Assembly: GCA_022829145.1 (NCBI GenBank)
Contig: CM040748.1
Location: 7,536,001-7,600,000 of the forward strand
DNA length: 64,000 nucleotides
Source: Albula goreensis
Taxonomy: Eukaryota > Chordata > Actinopteri > Albuliformes > Albulidae
Direction: 5' to 3'
Shown here: positions 1 through 12,190 of the stretch, piece after piece
How the letters are laid out: every line of letters begins with the position of its first letter
Position numbering within the stretch: position 1 is the stretch's first letter
Program-made: the position numbers and the translations under genes
Notes under the pieces: generated by a model
What the model was told of the DNA's origin: nothing
Databases searched by the model: none
Seen by the model: the letters and a program-made list of their open reading frames with translations, nothing else

Positions 1-1182
1 AGGTGCACTCCAATAACAATTTATTCCTTTACACATATATGAGACGCAGGATCGTTTTCAATGGAGCTACTGTAAGTGTCTTTGGGGAAAATTCTGAATT
101 GATAGCAGAGCTTTGTGTTTCAGGCGGCTAATAAATGACGAAAGGCATGAAAATTGGCGTGAATAATGAAAAGCATGACACATGTGGAAGAGTTCTACAC
201 TGCGACCGCGAGGGCAAAGCTCAACACTCGTAAGCAGTAAATTAGCAACATGGGAAAAAATTTTGATGGCAAATTTTCAAATTCATTTAAAACCTCTACA
301 GAATAAAAGACAGAAAAACTAGCTGGTATATGCAATTATTCGTTATTATCTCTGAGAACATGTTGATTTAAAAAAAAAAGAAAATCAGAAGGACTTTTCA
401 TCCCATTTCTGAGTGATACCATTTTCTCTGACACATTCATCATATATAGTAGCACAAGCGGGTTTTTTTCTACAAGTGTTCAATCCACCCACGTGAGTTC
501 TGAAAGGTTTTATAAGGAGTTAGAATGTCTTAAATTAGACAATGCAGATACTTGAGTTTCTCATATTTAGTAAGTCTCAATACTTAAAAAAGCTTAGACA
601 TACAAATGGAAATGTGAAACTTTGTTTGAGTCTGTCCTACGTGTAATTAGACTAAAGACATTAATGCCAGTGTAGACACTGCTGTTGTGTGACTATGTGT
701 GACACTAGTCACTGAGCGTAGCATTCCGCTTGTTTTATATTCCTCTTGTTGTTTGCAAAAGCGTTGTATAATAATGCAATAGGATCTGAGCTGACATTTC
801 AGCTATCTATTTGGAATGAAAACAACCTGTTTAGTTTTCTCTGTTCCAGTGCTAAAACCTCTCCTTCCCCCTGTTCAGTCCTGTGGGTTTTTTCCCACAC
901 TACCTTTTTGTGTAGCCACATATCTTAAACCATGTATTTTTTTTTTGTTCCTGGTGAAAACAATTGATTATCTTCCCCTTTGCCCTACTAGCAGCTGTTT
1001 TCTTTTCCTTCCTTCCTACCCCTGGCTTCCTTTACTGTCCTCCACCGTTAATCTCGTTAACCGCGTATGTGGTCCACAGACAAAGTCAAAGTTCAAACAA
1101 ATAGTTGTACTCTGAGCTTTGAAGTGTTTTTGTGGGGGTGTCCCCCGGGGAAGCTTATTGGTGAGAAAGGTTGAGTCAGGGA

Positions 1183-1185
<3 letters not shown>
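1..1185. other. AT-rich non-coding stretch, no gene seen
   Basis: No recognisable coding exon, RNA gene or transposon is visible on either strand. The short open frames between about 746 and 1115 have no recognisable motif and overlap one another in two frames, as expected by chance in a C/T-rich patch near 860-1030. The block runs directly into the TG microsatellite downstream. Confidence 0.6.
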
Positions 1186-1249
<64 letters not shown>

Positions 1250-1333
1250 ATGTGTGTGTGTGTGTGTGCGCGCACGTGTGTGTGTCTGTGTGTGAATGTG
1301 AGTGAGTGTGCGTATTTGAGAGAGAGAGAGAGT
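1186..1333. repeat. Compound (TG)n / (GA)n microsatellite
   Basis: A TG tract of about 63 bp is followed by interrupted TG with a short CGCGCACG purine-pyrimidine alternation near 1268-1275, and ends in a GA run at about 1317-1332. Alternating TG and CG steps can adopt Z-DNA, which is known behaviour of such sequence and was not measured here. Long His/Thr reading frames on the minus strand are by-products of the repeat. Confidence 0.97.
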
Positions 1334-1919
1334 GTAAAAGAGAGGAGATGAGGAGAAAGGGAACTCAACACCTCAGAAAGTGCTGAGTTCACAGAGACAA
1401 GGTCTCACTCTCATACTTTTTTTTCATCTGGTAATCTCTTTCTGCTTGTTGTTCTGAGTAACTGCGATAACATTAAACCCTTCATCTTTGAATATACATA
1501 TGTTTCTATGTACTGATCTACCTGTCACAGCTGTCCAAGTCTGCAAATACTCTGGTTTCTAAATTTTAATTATTGTTGTTTTATTGGTATGAAACCACTA
1601 GATGTGTGTGGTGATGCAGTCATCTATGTAGATAGCTATAATAGTGGATTCTGCTATATAAAAACACATTTTTTTTTTTGTGGCAAACTGTATAAAACTG
1701 ATAACACTTAACAAAAGTTTAAAATATCTGGGCCTTAAGTATAACAATTAAGAGTTAATTAAACTACATTAAAACAACATCATAAACAACATCATATTGA
1801 TCATACTGAATACGTAAAACACATCTAGTGCAATGCATTACAGCCATTAGATCCAGATTTTTTATGCATAATGTGTACATTGTTTCAAATTGATTGAAAA
1901 TTAAGCGATCTCTCTTTTT
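1334..1919. other. AT-rich non-coding stretch
   Basis: Unique AT-rich sequence with no gene, RNA or mobile element recognised. It contains short T and A runs only. Confidence 0.55.
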
Positions 1920-2260
1920 TTCCAGGGAACAAACTGAAATGAGATCTTAGCCCTCCTCCCTCTCTTTCCTTTTGTCATAATTCTCCAAATGGTGCTGAAA
2001 ACACAAGTCGTTACTTGACTCTCTAATTAATGCTTTAGAACAATTAGGCAGCCTGCATGGAGAGTAGCCCCATTTAAATCATAATCTGGCACAGCAAAAC
2101 AGATTTGCAGTTTACAGACTGAGGTGCTCCGGAGAGGACTCCATAACAAACCGCGGTACACAAACTTATGCTGCACTAATCAAATTGCCAAAACATTCTT
2201 GTTTACATTTTAAACCTATATTATCATAAAGGGAAATAGTGAAGCACGTTGCATTTACAT
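1920..2260. promoter_or_regulatory. Candidate conserved non-coding element
   Basis: The block is unique, has balanced composition and lies between AT-rich flanks. It carries a homeodomain-type TAATTAAT at 2024-2031, ATTTAAAT near 2072, and several GCATGG/CAGCAAAA-like words. No long open frame covers it. These traits are typical of developmental enhancers in vertebrate gene deserts, but conservation is inferred, not seen. Confidence 0.35.
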
Positions 2261-3358
2261 TTCTTTTTCACGCAAAAAGTGAGTGCTCAGCAATCCCAAA
2301 TCTGGTATACAAATAGGGTTTCACCATAACAGCATGAAACCAACCAAATGTCCTTGAATAGATTTTGAATTTTAAAACCTAGATCAAATGAAATGTGCAC
2401 AAAGGAACTAGCAAGTGAAATTGAAAGTCTGATACAAGAGAGGGGTGAGGATAAAAACAGGATTAGACTCCATAGGCCTGGTTCCCAAAGATTGCGTAAA
2501 AAGGAGAATAGACGTCTAAGTAGGAACTGTGAGTTGGCAGATATGTGCCTGCATTTGTACCCAATTTTCAGCGTGTTTTCCACAATTTCGCCTGGCTCAG
2601 ATCGAAACCTATTTACATGTAATAATAAGGACTTTAATACATGTTTAAATCTGTTTAGCCATGTAACAGATATTTGCATGTTTTGGCGATTGGAGTCTTC
2701 ATTTCCTGCTGTATGGAAGGCCCATTATGCAGGCAGCTAATGCTAATGCTGATTCTCTGCCACAGTCAGTCAACTAATAGCCGCAGAAAAAAAGATTGAA
2801 AACTATCAAAAGAAGTGGAAAAAAGAATTAAAATTCACACAGCTAATACATCACTTTATTTTATTCAGTTTTTTTTTCCTCATCAGATGAAAAAATATAT
2901 ATATATGTGGAGGAGTTCTTGTGTGTCGGACAGTTTTTCAGATTAAACTTTTTTTTTCTCAGCAGTCAAGGGGATAGAGAGGAACATGTACTTATATCAA
3001 ATCTAAGGCAAATTGACTGTGTGCTTTTCAGTGAAGTTTGCGGACTCCTTTTCCTAGTTGGATTTGTTCCATACTATTAGAGGAAAAGTCAATTACACAG
3101 TTTCCCTGTGATTCTGTGGGAAATGTGTTTAGGTTGTGGAAGTGTGGAAATGCTCATCAGGCTATGTAGCTGCTACTTAGTCAATATTTAATGTACATAT
3201 ACTGGGCTGGGGTGGGATTTGATAAATGCACTTAAACAGAGATAGTGCCGCTCTAATGCGCCACATGCAGCCTCCACCTTGTCACTTGCCATTACCAGGG
3301 AATTTCAGAGGATGGAATGAGAAACCTATATATAGAAGTGTAGAAAACGAGTGAGAGC

Positions 3359-3378
3359 AAAAAAAAAAAAAAAAAAAA
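3359..3378. repeat. Poly(A) run, 20 bp
   Basis: Twenty consecutive A residues in unique sequence. I see no target-site duplication or SINE/LINE body next to it, so I do not call it a retroposon tail. Confidence 0.95.
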
Positions 3379-3793
3379 GACACATAAAAGCAAAATCGCA
3401 GTCGCAAAGTCAAAGGGGACATGGCTGCAGATTTTCCCACAAACAGAAAAGTTAATGGAGGATTCCGCTGTGACTCAACTTTGATTCAAACCGCACGGAC
3501 GGATGAAAATGAAAAAGCAATCAGTAAGAAGACGCTGTTAAATACTGGGTAAGGACTCAATTGTGATAAACTGTCAGTTTGCTCTTTGCAAATCAAAATA
3601 TCGCATGAATGTTATCTTGCTGGGATTTTAGTAATCATTCGAACATTTTAATTTTTTAGCACAGTACTTTCCATTTTATAATCATATGGAAAGCATATAA
3701 TCAAAAGGTTATTCTCTATTCCAGCTTAGTGTAAAATAATCAGTGTATAATGTGTGATGTATTTAAGATGTACTTCTTCCAGCACCCTCCCTC

Positions 3794-3816
3794 AAAAAAA
3801 AAAAAAAAAAAAAAAA
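3794..3816. repeat. Poly(A) run, 23 bp
   Basis: Twenty-three consecutive A residues, then CC and a further A-rich patch. No retroelement body is recognised upstream. Confidence 0.95.
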
Positions 3817-4984
3817 CCAAAAAAATATGTTAGAAAATATTTCATATGACACCTGGAACATTATAGTCAAATAATGACACACTGCTCTAATGATATATGG
3901 CAAACTGCATTTTAAAAAATTCTGTCCTATTGCTTAAGAGATAATTGCCCAGGTGAACTGCTCTTTGTGTCATCAGAAACTGTGAAGTGCAAAAGGTGTG
4001 AAACTGGCATAATCAGGAAATTTCACCTGCTAATTTTCTGTCTCCGTCTCTCACCTTTCATCCACTATGGATCAGAACGTCCCGACCGTTTCACCCTCTG
4101 ATATGTTTATTTGTGCAGAACGGGAGAAGCTCCAGTCTGAATGCATGTGAGGTGGTTCATGAGGATGCAATGGTGTTAGAGTACATGGGGTCCCCATGAG
4201 GCTCATACTGTAGGACTGGGACTGCACAGGCGTTTGCCTGATTCTCATGTCAACATGACTGAAATACATGCCGTTTAGGGAATGCTGCTGGAACTATCTG
4301 TTAAAACGGTTTGTAATAAAACTATTGCTATTGGACCCTGATCAAACAAATTAAAATAAAGAAGGAGAAGAAAGATATAACCAGATAGTATGTACAAAAC
4401 TGAGAGGAGGCAATATTTAGAGAAACCTATCACAACTTAATTGACACATATATGATTTACTTTTCATGTAGAGGGAGTTTTTTTTTTTTAATGTGTCTTA
4501 TGAGTGCCTGTTTCATACCTCCATTTTGACAGAAATTTCCTGTGAACCAATGGAACATTGAGGCTGAGGAGCCAAGCTGGAAGCATTCTGCAGGATTTTA
4601 ACGTCTGGCACTGGCATGAAATGTTGATGTTAACCCTTTCACACCAGCATGCTATAAAAAGAGGATGTTCATTGTGTTTTTTTGCACTGAAATTAATTTA
4701 CCAGAACACCTGATGTGCCTGACACATTTGGTATGGATAATGAATAATGCTGCATGAGACATGATGAAAAATAATGGATTTGACATCAAAATAAGGAACA
4801 GCTTCTAGGGAACAGCATAATGAAGGAGTCAATCGCATAGTCACACAATCCTGGTTCATAGACCTCCACACCGAAGGGGATATTAGTTAAATAGTATTCT
4901 ATTTTCGGTGTACACAGTGCTCTTAATCCAAAGCCTTCCCTCTTATAATGGCATTATCATTTAAAATGTTTTTTTTTGTCTGTG

Positions 4985-5530
4985 ATTAATTATGGCTTCA
5001 CAGCACATCGAATGAGTTGTAGAGTACAACTAGAATTTAAATCTATAATTCTGCCGTGAGGGGTGCTATTAATAGATTTACAGATGTTTTCAAAATATTG
5101 TGAATATTGCTGGGTGAAATTCGGCAAGCTCCTGTATAATTTTCTTTTTCCGTGAAACTGAAAACCGCTCCAATGCCTGAGCCCTGCTGTATGTGCGGAC
5201 CTTCCATTATTTTGTTGCAGGCCACATCCATTAAACGATATTGACATATAAACCAGGAAGGTACTCTGCCACCCGAAAGGTGCAAATGGGTATATTGGAT
5301 GTTCAGCTCCTTGCATTCGCACTGGATCCAATTACTTTCTCTCAGTGTGTGAGTGTGGAGGGCTTGGCTGTCCTGGGGGCCCATGATCAGGGAGCGCTGT
5401 GTACAAAACGTCCTCAGCGAGAGGGCTGGGATCCATGGTGACAGGACAGTGTAATCACAATTACACTTCACAATCTCAATGATTTCCCTCACATTCTGAG
5501 GTGCGCTGTAGTTTACATTCCCTCTTAATT
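4985..5530. promoter_or_regulatory. Candidate conserved non-coding element (about 550 bp)
   Basis: Unique sequence of balanced composition, with AT-core homeodomain-like words (TATTAATAG near 5068, TTAAACGATA near 5232) and few low-complexity tracts. Minus-strand frames of 113 and 149 codons overlap here in two different frames. Neither has a recognisable domain, so I read them as chance frames in slowly evolving DNA. Possible enhancer; an alignment would be needed to confirm. Confidence 0.4.
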
Positions 5531-5637
5531 GGGCCCGCAGTCCTGTTGAACAGAGATTCTCACAAGCGTGATGTTTCTACGTCTGATTTATATTCAAAAT
5601 TTATTGTGTGTGTCATTTTGCTTCAATGGTGAAACAA

Positions 5638-5641
<4 letters not shown>

Positions 5642-5694
<53 letters not shown>
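5642..5694. repeat. (TG)n(TA)n compound microsatellite
   Basis: About 14 TG units pass directly into about 12 TA units. The junction type suggests TG-to-TA transition followed by slippage. The short open frame across it is not a gene. Confidence 0.97.
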
Positions 5695-5695
<1 letters not shown>

Positions 5696-5995
5696 ATAGA
5701 GTGGCATTGAAAGCTACTAGTATTTTTTTCATCCACACAGGAATAAATCCCAGTCAAGATATATATATAAAACATTGTTTATCATTTAGGAAACTCATAA
5801 TTTTCTCTATTCTGTATGTGGCTCCTAAACTGGGAAAGAAAGAAAAATTGAAAAATTCAAAATACACCTCATTTTGACTTTTTGCTCATACTGTGCTCTT
5901 CCACATTGTCAAATCCCAATAAATTGGTTTATTGTACCAGGTAATGTGACTGGAGTGCACAGATTATGGTAAAATGATGGATGGGCAAAGCCGTG
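5695..5995. other. AT-rich non-coding spacer
   Basis: No gene, RNA or repeat family is recognised. A small (AT)n lies near 5758-5768. Confidence 0.55.
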
Positions 5996-6660
5996 CTGTT
6001 TAGCATTGCTTCCTTGCCTGTGTCTGTGTTGTTGTCTGTATCCAGGTGATTTGAAGACGGAACGGTGATAGTTATTATGGTAGTGCCGTACCCCATTGGG
6101 ACTACAGGTGCCCAGAGACGGTTACATTTCCTCTCCACTTATCAGCTGAATGAAAACACCATTTCAGACTTCATTTAAGATCCACCACAACAGCCTAAGT
6201 GACCGGCAAATTAGCTGAACTGTGCGGGGCAAAACAAGGTTTGCTAATCGACCATTACCAGCAAGGTCTGCATTCAAGGGTGATCTGAATCTCAATTTGA
6301 GCTGGAAGGTCCCTGATTCAAGGATTATTCTGTATCCCATGAACCTTGTCTGATAACCAAAAATGTCTCTTAAACAGAAGACACACCGTGCAAGCAGTTT
6401 AGAGTAAATGAAGATGTTTCTATTGTTTTGAGGGAAGGTAGTGTGGTGTGGCAGTCCTTCCATACCTTTTTTCTCTATCTCTCCCTGGCTAATGAAAGGG
6501 TCTGTGGAGCAGAGGTGACACATAATGATGCGTTTCTCTGACTCTGCACCATAGGAGTGCACAGTAAGGAGTTTCTCCAAACCTTTACAATTACCATCAG
6601 AAAAATGAGCAGCCAATTCCACTATTGTATTTGGCCTTATTATATCTGACCTTGTGAAAG
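5996..6660. promoter_or_regulatory. Candidate conserved non-coding element (about 650 bp)
   Basis: A long unique block with almost no low-complexity sequence. It contains TAATGA at 6490-6495, a CTAATCGACC word near 6245 and a TTGTCTGATAACC word near 6346. A minus-strand frame of 152 codons spans 6164-6622 but shows no recognisable domain, signal or splice context, so I do not call it a gene. Likely regulatory by composition and length. Confidence 0.42.
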
Positions 6661-7132
6661 CGTTCTGGAGATTAAATTAATTTAGTGTGCAAAAACCACA
6701 GAGGTAAATCTAAGCATACCAATACATCAATAAATCATTGAATACAGTCTTCCAGTTCAAATATCGTCATGTAACATAAAATTTATAACAATTATTTTTT
6801 TGTAGAATTATCTGTAGCCATCAGAATGTCCTCTGAATGATTTGTGAAGAGATTAAACCATTTTTCTGCTTAATTGTTAATTGAGTTTAATAATTTATAG
6901 TTCTTTTATCCACAGCAAAGCTTAGCTTAGGATAATAGGACTTTCAACAGACAACTTTATAATAAGCAGAATAAATAATACAGATTAATGCCACCAAATC
7001 TTGTAAGTTTCATGAGGTCTGCATTACAGTCAGCTGATTTAGTAGTAGCCATCAAACGGCACAGTGCAGTAATCAGAATAATTAGAAACCATGAATCTCT
7101 TGAATAACAAGTGAGACTAAAAGCATTCGGTT
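6661..7132. other. AT-rich non-coding spacer
   Basis: Strongly AT-rich, no gene or repeat family recognised. Confidence 0.55.
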
Positions 7133-7196
<64 letters not shown>

Positions 7197-7213
7197 TGAG
7201 AGAGAGAGAGAGT
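7133..7213. repeat. (AC)n(AT)n(GA)n three-part microsatellite
   Basis: AC units (7133-7154), then AT units (about 7155-7172), then GA units to 7212 with one GTGA interruption. Three dinucleotide motifs are joined without spacer. Confidence 0.97.
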
Positions 7214-7239
7214 ATTTCCTGTATTTCCAGACATTCATG

Positions 7240-8050
7240 ACGTTTGAAATGAAAAGTTGAACTCAGCCATGGAAATCTAATGGCAATGATTTAATTGACT
7301 CTCGGCCCGGGCTTCAGATTATTCTCTGAATACTCCTGTTTCTGTTCAAGAGATTGTTCTCTCGAGCATTTGAATCAAAGGTCAAAGGTAGCTCCCAACA
7401 TGAGCTGTAACTTGCATAAAGGAAATGGGGGTGTGGGGTTAGGGAGGCGGGAGCAGCAAGGAGACCGAATGTTAAAAACAAAGAGGATCTCATTTCTCTG
7501 CACTGTGCGGTCCTGCGTTGGGGAATTCAAATGGTTTCCAAAGCTACACAGGAGAATTAATTAAATGAATTTCATCCTGCCGATTGTTTGTTATTTTTTG
7601 CTGACCCCACCTCGTGGATTAATATTTAATTAGCCTTGAGGAGAAGTGGAAAGCACTTATTAACCTTATCTGTCAATCTGTCAGGACCAGGTTCTGCACT
7701 GGACACTGAAAGGGATGGGAAAAGGAGGGGGGGAAAGCAGGGTGGCTAATGCTGAGCCTTGTGGTATTTCCCTCATATTTAGGCGTGTATTCTCATAATA
7801 CATTGTTTTGTTGTTAAACTCCAACTGTTGTAATCTGACCGTTTAAAAAGTGTCTTCCTCTGAGGTGTGTGAACGCAGCGAAAAGACAGCGGCCCAGCGG
7901 ATATCCCAGCGTGGAGATGAGTTGATATGTTAATTGGATAGGTGCAATGTTGTGCTGTCAAGGTGCATATTGTTATAGCCGGCAGAGATGTAGCTCATTT
8001 AGCCTTACCAAAGGATTTGCCTCGTAATTTGCACATCTCATTTTATTACT
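7240..8050. promoter_or_regulatory. Candidate conserved non-coding element with TCF/LEF and DR1 sites
   Basis: A unique block about 800 bp long. It holds an ATCAAAGG TCF/LEF-type word overlapping a DR1 nuclear-receptor site (7374-7391), a palindromic TTAATTAA at 7557-7564, TAATTAG at 7627-7633, and a CTTATCTGTCAATCTGTCAG stretch near 7666 mixing GATA-like and MEIS/PBX-like words. This motif variety is characteristic of developmental enhancers. Function is inferred. Confidence 0.45.
7374..7391 (+). promoter_or_regulatory. Overlapping TCF/LEF and DR1 nuclear-receptor sites
   Basis: ATCAAAGG (7374-7381) is a good TCF/LEF match. AGGTCA-A-AGGTAG (7379-7391) is a direct repeat with 1-bp spacing, the layout bound by COUP-TF/NR2F, HNF4, RXR and PPAR family receptors. 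The two sites share bases, so simultaneous occupancy would be unlikely. Occupancy is not shown by sequence. Confidence 0.45.
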
Positions 8051-8449
8051 AATAAGAGGCACAGTTATGAAGCAATACATTATATCCTTAAATGTGTCCC
8101 ACCTCCCGTTAAGCTAAATGCAGTTGTTTTTGTATGGCTCATTCTGAATATTCCTCAAATATACATCTATTATCCAAGCATAGAAGTCTCAGTAAGGCTG
8201 TGATTCGCACATTTTTTTCTTCAATATTGTGACAAAATTATGGAATAAAGAAATGGGGGAATTCAATGGGGGAAAATCAATAAAAGTGAGGCAAACAAAC
8301 AAGGATGGTTTTACCAATGGCATCCCCAAATATGGCAGAATGACACCTCCCCCCTACAGTTGTGTAATTTGAAATTTTTTTGTGTCTTGTGTGCATTAAT
8401 TCAATATTCAGAACCTACACATTCAACAGTCATTTTATTCTGCCAACCC
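8051..8449. other. AT-rich non-coding spacer
   Basis: No gene, RNA or mobile element recognised. Confidence 0.55.
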
Positions 8450-8720
8450 TGATTCTTATCTTGCATGGCTGTGGAATACATTATCTATCTCACAGATAAC
8501 TTTTTTATCTGCTTAATCATATCAGAAAGAGGTCTTCACAATGACACCTGTACAAACATACACAACAGGGGAATGACATTATCCACTGGCTGTCAATCAT
8601 TTAGTGGAGAAGGCTGAATTTTATCACAAACTTGTCCATATAGTCAGACATGAACTGACAGTCAGGATTTCCTCGCAATCCTTGAGTCAGTGCTCATTTT
8701 CGCCACGGCTGTTTGAGGTT
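8450..8720. promoter_or_regulatory. Candidate regulatory element with GATA- and MEIS-like words
   Basis: Unique block containing several TTATCT/AGATAA words near 8480-8515, a CTGTCAATCA word near 8601 and CTGACAGTCAGG near 8657. The clustering suggests an enhancer, but no conservation can be shown here. Confidence 0.3.
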
Positions 8721-10349
8721 CGCTGAATCAAAGGACTGGAGAACCAAACTTTTTAAGTGGATTTGGACTGTGTTTTTTTATTTTCATTTTTTTACCTGTT
8801 TTGCATTTCAAGATAGGCTCATAATCTATGTGTTTACACATATGATTTTTGACTGTGTATTAAGATTTTTTTTCCTGTCTGCAGGTTTAGAGTGTGCTAC
8901 CAACATGTACAGTATTAAGTGACACTGCAGCAAACTGTGTATTAAAAATGAAGAGGATATATTGGTTGGAATGCATTCTAAATCTTGGCCATTTATGTTC
9001 CAGTAATTCTGTTTAACTGATATGTCTATTGCTTAGCTACTGTCCACTAGTATGTATAGGTGTCGTAAGTAAGTTAACGATTTATTTGTGCATTTTATAC
9101 AAGATATAAACGCAATGCGGTACATACTGCATGTTGATAAATTTTGCCTTGCTTTTAATAAAAAAAGCAATAACAGAGCATGTTCTCTTTTGTCCTCTGC
9201 AGCAAATATATAGGCCACGAGGGACACATTTTCTACTCTGTTGTGGGTGTTGGTGGTTTTTGTCATTTTTTAGCGTTTTTTTTTCATCTCCTAGATAAAG
9301 TTGGCTGATTTACTAATTTATGTCTTTTTAATTTACCGACTTATGCAGGAGAAGGTCTCTCTGGAGAGAGGAAGACAAAGCGTTTTCCATCTTGAAATTG
9401 AAAAGCAAGGTTGGACGCTGTACCCAGCTCATTTATCCATTAGGAAATTTAATTAAGTCTTCAGTACAACAAGGGACTTTAAAAATACTTGTCAGTTTAT
9501 ATACATGTTCATTTTGGTTATTGTTTTCTACCATGGGGAGAGCAGAAATACCCGAAAAGGGCAGTTGGAAAGCAGGGGTAATCTTTCTTCTCCTTTCATG
9601 TAATTGCTTATCGCAGAAGTACAGGTTAGGTGGAACATCATGTGAGTATGTGTTGCTAATAATTCAACATAATGCTTTGATATATATGTTGATTATGTGT
9701 ACAGTTGAATGTAAATCATTTTGATGATATAATGACATGCTGATGGCCGACCCTTTAAAACAGAATTGAGTGCATTGTTTTAGTAAGCATTCTCAATTCA
9801 TTTTTACTTTTCCCCAAATCTCTCACACTTACACAAGGGTGTGTTAGTGAATGTGATTTCATTAAAACATATTAATATGCTCACAGTATGCTCAGTACAT
9901 GTGTTATATTACAAAATAAAAAATTCCCAAGCAAATGGTGCTACTGCATGTGTTATAAATAAGTGTGACTGTGACACACTTAACTTGTGTTTGCTTTATC
10001 TCTAAGTGATGCGATTCAACTTCAGCTGAGCACAAAATACTCCACTTGTATAATGCAAGATGTTTCCCCTCAAATGAAACGGTGAAATCTGAAATGGTGC
10101 AGGGTTTTGAAATGTACATTGTGCAGTGGTTGGAATGTCTATTAAACAGGTTTAGCTTTGGTCCAATAATCGATTATGGCCAAAGTAATCCTTCTGGGTA
10201 AAATTTTAGAAAGAAAAATACTTGATCACATTTACTATTTACATATGTCATTAAGAAATATAAAGCACTGGAAAAAAATATCCCCTTGCTGTAAAAGTAT
10301 TCCCTTTATATTGCCATTCCGGTAAAATGAGGAAATAACCATTTAAAAT
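8721..10349. other. AT-rich non-coding stretch
   Basis: About 1.6 kb with no recognisable gene or transposon. The + frame at 9392-9724 (110 codons) has no motif and no start or splice context that I would trust. Homopolymers are short. Confidence 0.55.
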
Positions 10350-10720
10350 ATAGGACCCCTGAATGATTGAAATATCATTTGAAAACGGAATTTTCCTGAT
10401 GGGCCATTGGATCAGAATGAGCTGTGCAAGTCCTTCATGAGTAATTCTACTGTCTCAGCGACTCCTCTCCCCATTCTTTGGCCTCTCAGGCCATGCTCCT
10501 TCTCTGTGAGCTGATTCCAGTTTCACATACTGAGATGGTTATTTCAGCGTCCGGGCTCTGTTTTCAGAAGCGGTCGTTAAAGTTATAAAAGCGCCCCAGC
10601 GCTTCCCCTGATACTTCCCAGGCTCTGTTATCATTGGATTGAATGGGTAAAGGTTTAAAAGTAATTAAAGATCATTGGTGATGAATTAGCCCAGGGAGAC
10701 CCAGCGTGGAGGAATCTGTT
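10350..10720. promoter_or_regulatory. Candidate conserved non-coding element
   Basis: Unique, balanced block with AAAGTAATTAAAGATCATTG near 10658, a TTTCAGCGTCC word near 10543, and AAGCGGTCGTTAAAG near 10569. It is free of simple repeats and flanked by AT-rich DNA. Confidence 0.35.
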
Positions 10721-10760
10721 TCAGATGGAGCTAACCCACCTAATCGCTTTCAAACATTTC

Positions 10761-10778
10761 ATTTATTTATTTATATAT

Positions 10779-10816
<38 letters not shown>
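10761..10816. repeat. (ATTT)n(AT)n T-run low-complexity tract
   Basis: ATTT units lead into about 12 AT units and then a 15-bp T run. It separates two candidate regulatory blocks. Confidence 0.95.
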
Positions 10817-10839
10817 AAAGAAACATCTTAAGATACAAG

Positions 10840-12190
10840 GGACTCTTTTCGTCTTGACGGTGGCAGGAGCGTTGCTTTATCGACGAGGAGCCGATGGCTT
10901 TTTCTGATGGAGATATTTGCACAGCCTTGCATGATATACACGCAAGCCCCCTGTGTTGCAGAATAGGAGGAAAGAAAACATTCAGTATGGTGCATGAAAA
11001 CACAGAAGGTAATAATTCTATAATAGGACATGTTGAACTTATGCAAACTCCCTGTGGATTGGTAGGAAAAAAAGCTTAGTCTTTGGTCGGCTTTTTTTCT
11101 GCTACTACAGAGGAGTAATGAGTAAAAAGAGAGAGGGAGCATGGGAGCATGTGTAAAACAAGGGGGAAACACTGACCTCCTCTTACTTGTTGACATTATT
11201 CGAGTTTTTAAGTTGTAAGCGGAAAAAAAGAGACGTGAAGGCAACGGTGATGTTTTTTTCATGGCAGCCCAGCCCATAAAAGAAATGATAACTTCTTTTG
11301 ACGGGATGATGAGTTTGGGGCATGGAGCGTGCGTTGGGATGCTTTTGGCGAAGAGGTCAGTGTGTGTGGTAGCGTCCCAGCGGAGACACGCCGTCACGCT
11401 TTCGCCATGAACCGCGCGGGTGCCTGCAGCAGAGGGGGAGTAATCAGGTCTGATTTGTGGGACTCAGGAGCGGCAGTGGGGGGGTTCTGCCATTGAGAGC
11501 TCCCCTATATGTTTTCAGGGTGGCTTTCGGCCCCTGCTGGGCCTGACCGAGGTCTTGTTCCAGCTCTCTTGAGGTGTGACGGCTGGGTGAAAGAAGGGAA
11601 ACTCTGTGCTGGGCTTCCCAGCCCCTGCCGTTTGAGCCGGGAGCTGGCGGGGATGCGTCCAGGCCCCTGCTAATGAGATATACAGAGGAACAGGGCAGCC
11701 TGCCCATCCCAGGGAGACAATATTCACATTGATGCACAGCTAATGACTAAAACAGAGCCTTGACCAATACTTGTTACCCAGAAGAAAAAAGAGGCACAAA
11801 AGAAGCCTTCAATGATCGGGCCCTAATTACGCCTCTAAAGAGGATCTGTACGCAGGCCAGCACACAAAACCGAAAACATTGACAAATTCCAGAGTGGAAG
11901 AGACCATTATCCACTTAGACACACTGTCAATACACCTGCTTATTAAATGTAATTTATGTAACGCCTATTTATGAAGGCATTATCTTTCCCCGTTGCTTTG
12001 GACTGACTCCCTGTGAGTGCATTTCAGGCTCACCATTTAAGAAACGGGGAGCTGTGTGGTGGAATTTTAAGAGCAGCCTTTTAGGTACGTACAATGTTAA
12101 TGAATAGAGACTGCCATCATGGGCCAATGGTTTCAGCAGATGCATGAAACGACAAGGCGCTCGCGTGAAGGTGAGAGGAAATAACTGTGT
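10840..12190. promoter_or_regulatory. Extended candidate regulatory block
   Basis: About 1.3 kb of mainly unique, repeat-poor sequence. A 189-codon minus-strand frame (10828-11397) is the longest here that is not made of simple repeat. I see no domain, transmembrane pattern or homologue in its residues, and other frames overlap it. The 11440-11760 part is GC-richer (about half G+C) with TAATGAGATA near 11671 and CTAATGAC near 11740. I favour conserved non-coding DNA over a gene. Confidence 0.38.

Larger units (their letters stand above)
2261..4984. other. Non-coding stretch with A-runs and two POU-type sites
   Basis: No gene is recognised. Overlapping frames of 115 codons (+, 2393-2740) and 130 codons (-, 2287-2679) lie on the same DNA and neither shows a known motif, so both are treated as chance. 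An octamer ATTTGCAT lies at 2672-2679 and a variant ATGCTAAT at 2740-2747. Pure A runs occupy 3359-3378 (20 bp) and 3794-3816 (23 bp), and a short (AT)n lies near 2895-2906. The 4500-4680 portion is less AT-rich and could be a weak regulatory element. Confidence 0.5.

Noticed and set aside
1979-2000. REST/RE1 site near GGTGCTGAA
   Set aside because: Only one half-site matches; the other half is absent.
2287-2740. Opposing 130- and 115-codon frames
   Set aside because: They share the same DNA on opposite strands and neither has a recognisable motif.
3359-3816. Poly(A) runs as SINE or processed-pseudogene tails
   Set aside because: No retroposon body, promoter boxes or target-site duplication could be recognised.
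5043-6622. Minus-strand frames of 149 and 152 codons as exons of one gene
   Set aside because: No homologue recognised, no convincing donor/acceptor pair, and other frames overlap them.
10828-11397. 189-codon minus-strand frame as a novel gene
   Set aside because: No domain, signal peptide, splice context or codon pattern recognised; competing frames overlap and the DNA looks like regulatory sequence.
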